Source: Paenibacillus humicus NBRC 102415 (lineage in GTDB: Bacteria; Bacillota; Bacilli; Paenibacillales; Paenibacillaceae). Taken from it: a DNA stretch of 64,000 nucleotides. Every line of letters starts with the position of its first letter. Position 1 is the stretch's first letter. The notes beneath the pieces were generated by a model, which saw nothing but the letters and a program-made list of their open reading frames with translations, made no database searches and was not told the DNA's origin. The stretch spans positions 45,665 to 109,664 of the forward strand of contig NZ_BIMD01000013.1 of NCBI RefSeq assembly GCF_004000905.1, written 5' to 3'. A program made the translations under genes and the position numbers. Of the stretch, positions 62,046-64,000 are shown piece after piece.

Positions 62046-62621
62046 ATGAGAAAACTTGTTCTTTTTCTTCACGCATCGCTGGACGGTTTTGTAGAAGGGC
62101 CCAATGGCGAAATGGACATTGGCTGGATTTCCTACGATGCTGATTTGGAGAAACACGCGAAAGAAATTCTGAGTACTGCCGATACGGTCGTTTGGGGGCG
62201 CGGGACTTACGAGATGATGCACAATTATTGGCCATCTGTGCCTTCCAACCCATCAGCTTCGCAGCATGAACGGGATCATGCCGAGTGGATTGAAAAGACA
62301 GCTAAAATTGTTTTTTCCACGACGCTGGAGAAGGTCGAATGGAATAATTCCAGACTCGTGAACGAAGATGTCGAGGAAGAAATCAAAACCCTAAAGCAGC
62401 AGCCAGGCAAGGATATGGTCATCCTCGGCAGTCCTATGCTCGCACACCACCTGATGCAGCTTGATTTGATTGATGAGTATAAAATTACGGTTTCTCCTGT
62501 CCTGATCGGCAAGGGATTGCCGTTATTCCAAGGTCTCAAGGAAAAGATCAATCTTAGGCTAATTGAAAACAAGACCTTCAATTCTGGAGCAATAGGTCTC
62601 GTATATCAGACGGCAAGATGA
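62046..62621 (+). CDS. RibD C-terminal/dihydrofolate reductase-like protein
   Basis: 191 residues: RKLVLFLHASLDGFVEGPNGE, then STADTVVWGRGTYEMMHNYWP (the cofactor-side loop with the G-R-T-Y motif) and KDMVILGSPMLAHHLMQLDLIDEYKITVSPVLIGKGLPLF. That matches the YyaP/YwjB branch of the DHFR-like fold. These small stand-alone proteins are presumed NADPH reductases with unknown substrate; they lack the folate-binding residues of true DHFR. ATG 62046 follows AAAGGAG. Terminated by a hairpin at 62668. Confidence 0.88.
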   Translation: MRKLVLFLHASLDGFVEGPNGEMDIGWISYDADLEKHAKEILSTADTVVWGRGTYEMMHNYWPSVPSNPSASQHERDHAEWIEKTAKIVFSTTLEKVEWNNSRLVNEDVEEEIKTLKQQPGKDMVILGSPMLAHHLMQLDLIDEYKITVSPVLIGKGLPLFQGLKEKINLRLIENKTFNSGAIGLVYQTAR

Positions 62622-62667
62622 CCTTGCCGCTTAAGGTGATTAAGCCATCGAAAGACGATAGTCCAAT

Positions 62668-62696
62668 TAACCGCCTTTTCACAAAGGCGGTTTTCT
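62668..62696 (+). terminator. Rho-independent terminator
   Basis: AACCGCCTTT-TCAC-AAAGGCGGTT followed by TTCTT. Confidence 0.85.
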
Positions 62697-62985
62697 TATG
62701 GTCACAAATCAACAATAGAAGTTGACATAGCCTTTTTGAAAAAGAAAATTTCCAGTAAAAGGTGTCGAATTTACGGGCACATCATATGGCCAATAGGCCA
62801 AGCAGCTCATGCAAAGCCTATTCTTTGGAGAAACCTTTGAATGGGCGGATGACAAGCAGCTCTGTTCGCAAGCGGGACGTTTCAAAGGATGGGCGTTGAA
62901 TAGAGTCCCCTTATTGGGCATCGATCATGCGAACCGGGGTTGCATTGCAGCCTCGGCGGCAGGCCGCCGCTCCTGCCCGCAGAGT
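62697..62985. other. Intergenic stretch without a recognised gene
   Basis: Open frames here have no ribosome site or natural composition. It separates the convergent reductase and hxlR genes. Confidence 0.5.
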
Positions 62986-63393
62986 CTAGTCCAGGCTCGA
63001 AGCCGGCTGCGATGCGGCAGCCTCGACCGGCCAGCCCCGGCCGTTCCCGATGACTTCGTCGCCGTATTTTCGGCCCCAGTCGTACATGAGGCGCAGCACC
63101 GGCATGAGGCTTTCTCCGTAGCCGGTCAGGGAGTATTCCACCCGCGGCGGCACCTCGGGATAGATTTTGCGGGCGACCAGACGGTCCTCTTCCAGCTCGC
63201 GGAGCTGATTGGTCAGCATTTTCTGCGTTATGGCGGGGATCAGCTTTTTCAGCTCGCTGAAGCGCTTCGTCCCGTCCGTGCCGAGATGCCAGAGAATGAT
63301 CAGCTTCCACTTGCCGCCGATGACGGCGAGCGTCAGTTCCTTCTCGCAGTTGATTTCCTTCAGGTTGATGCGATCCTTCACTTCATGGGCCAT
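62986..63393 (-). CDS. hxlR: HxlR family winged-helix regulator
   Basis: 135 residues with the HxlR/DUF24 fold: [21 protein letters not shown] (Cys of the usual NCP-type N-terminus present as INCEKE), [33 protein letters not shown] (recognition helix) and [20 protein letters not shown]. In Bacillus subtilis HxlR responds to formaldehyde and activates hxlAB. An hxlB-like gene lies immediately upstream on the same strand, which supports the assignment. C-terminal ~20 residues are variable. Confidence 0.85.
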   Translation of the reverse strand: MAHEVKDRINLKEINCEKELTLAVIGGKWKLIILWHLGTDGTKRFSELKKLIPAITQKMLTNQLRELEEDRLVARKIYPEVPPRVEYSLTGYGESLMPVLRLMYDWGRKYGDEVIGNGRGWPVEAAASQPASSLD

Positions 63394-63477
63394 TGCACCG
63401 GCCTCCAGTCTGTTCGTCTCTATGCCCCAATCATACTACAACTGTCCCTTCGGGCCTAATCGCGGCCTCCGCATGCC

Positions 63478-63513
63478 AAAAAGCCCGCACAGCGCCTGGG
63501 GCGCCGCGCGGGC
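63478..63513 (-). terminator. Terminator of the hxlB gene
   Basis: Minus strand GCCCGCGCGGCGC-CCCAG-GCGCTGTGCGGGC followed by TTTTTGG. Confidence 0.8.
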
Positions 63514-63526
63514 AGCTGCAAATGGG

Positions 63527-64000
63527 CTATTCGAGGTTCGCATGGCGGCCGTACAGCTGGCGTCCGTCCTGCTCTTGAAGCTCCATCAGCCGGAGCACGA
63601 CGGAGTCGTAGAACAGCAGCAGTCCTTGCTCGAAAAGGGCTCCCATCGGCTGAATGGTGGATGCCCCTTGCTCGTCCTTGGCGGCTCCGGGCAGCCGGAC
63701 GAGCAGATCGGCGGAGGCTCCGATCGGAGATTCGGGCTTGGTCGTCACAAGCGCAACGGAGGCGCCAAGCTCGCCGGCGCGGGCGGCCATGGCCAGCAAG
63801 CTTGCGGTAGAGCCGGAGCCCGAGCCGATGACGAGCAGCCCGCCGGGCCCGATGCCCGGAGTAACCGTCTCGCCGACCACATAGGCGGTCAGCCCGAGAT
63901 GCACCAGCCGCATGGCGAAGGCGCGGCCCATCAGCCCGGAGCGTCCGGCCCCGGCGACGAACACGCCGCCCTCGCGACCGGCGCGCAGCACCGCATCGGC
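63527..64000 (-). CDS. hxlB: 6-phospho-3-hexuloisomerase HxlB (5' end outside window)
   Basis: SIS-domain isomerase that converts 3-hexulose 6-phosphate to fructose 6-phosphate in the ribulose monophosphate route for formaldehyde detoxification. Visible are VFVAGAGRSGLMGRAFAMRLVHLG (highly typical of this family), GGLLVIGSGSGSTASLLAMA for sugar-phosphate binding, VALVTTKPESPIGASADLLVRLP and the C-terminal ALFEQGLLLFYDSVVLRLM. The frame is open to the window edge (158 codons visible of about 185). hxlA would be expected just upstream, outside the window. Confidence 0.9.
   Translation of the reverse strand, partial: ADAVLRAGREGGVFVAGAGRSGLMGRAFAMRLVHLGLTAYVVGETVTPGIGPGGLLVIGSGSGSTASLLAMAARAGELGASVALVTTKPESPIGASADLLVRLPGAAKDEQGASTIQPMGALFEQGLLLFYDSVVLRLMELQEQDGRQLYGRHANLE

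Overview
The window is high-GC Firmicute DNA, most likely from Paenibacillus or a close relative. The evidence is the combination of GTG/TTG starts behind strong GGAGG sites, YesM/YesN-type two-component genes beside LplB/UgpB-type sugar ABC transporter genes, an S-layer-anchored glycosidase, CgeB-like spore glycosyltransferases, Amj, a T-box leader, a FapR operator and HxlR/HxlB. No rRNA, tRNA or CRISPR array was seen.

Layout. 1-3720: the end of a thiamine operon, with a ThiE-ThiS fusion (cut by the window edge), ThiG with an odd EAQT-repeat N-terminus, ThiO and ThiD, overlapping or nearly so. 3810-17849: a co-directional glycan cluster that looks like a spore-surface polysaccharide or glycoprotein locus: GT2 enzymes, a SpsI-like nucleotidyltransferase, two CgeB-type glycosyltransferases, a GT4 enzyme with a protamine-like tail, and sugar-nucleotide enzymes predicted to make a UDP-N-acetyl-L-deoxysugar. 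Four of its products share a (Gxxx)n motif and several have strongly basic tails. 18104-25156: two soluble signalling proteins, a receiver-kinase lacking its phospho-acceptor Asp and a 1901-residue poly-HAMP hybrid kinase with nine 276-bp tandem repeats. 25289-26089: a TerC-type membrane protein. 26267-32936: a sugar-sensing cassette (YesM kinase, YesN regulator, two permeases, binding protein). 33144-38838: a VOC protein, the lipid II flippase Amj and a double GT-C membrane glycosyltransferase. 38986-44813: an HpaB-type monooxygenase, a T-box-controlled MFS transporter, an AraC/GyrI-like regulator, DinB and PhzF proteins. 45036-51672: a very large S-layer-anchored beta-helix glycosidase, probably an alpha-1,3-glucanase type (GH87-like), with one frameshift. 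The region in front of it shares a motif with the regions in front of the permeases and binding protein, which suggests that YesN controls both.

51775-54429 holds an aldolase, a lipoprotein and another GT2 gene. From about 54.8 to 58.2 kb the DNA becomes AT-rich and is organised as [gene, then a structured ~160-240 bp element] repeated on the minus strand. Genes for a histidine phosphatase, an HNH nuclease, a broken DUF3024 protein and a truncated unknown protein are each followed at 8-30 bp by an element whose best copies have nested inverted arms (CATAAC/GTTATG outside, GTATTCACG/CGTGAATAC inside). This looks like an integron-style gene-cassette array without an integrase in the window, and is the most interesting structure here. 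It is followed by FapR-controlled fabH, a zone of decayed genes, a Gly/His-rich repeat protein, a RibD/DHFR-like reductase, HxlR and the end of hxlB.

Two otherwise intact genes (14.8 kb and 46.65 kb) carry single-base frameshifts. These could be real mutations or base-calling errors and should be checked against reads. All functional calls rest on reading the translations by eye; no database search was run.
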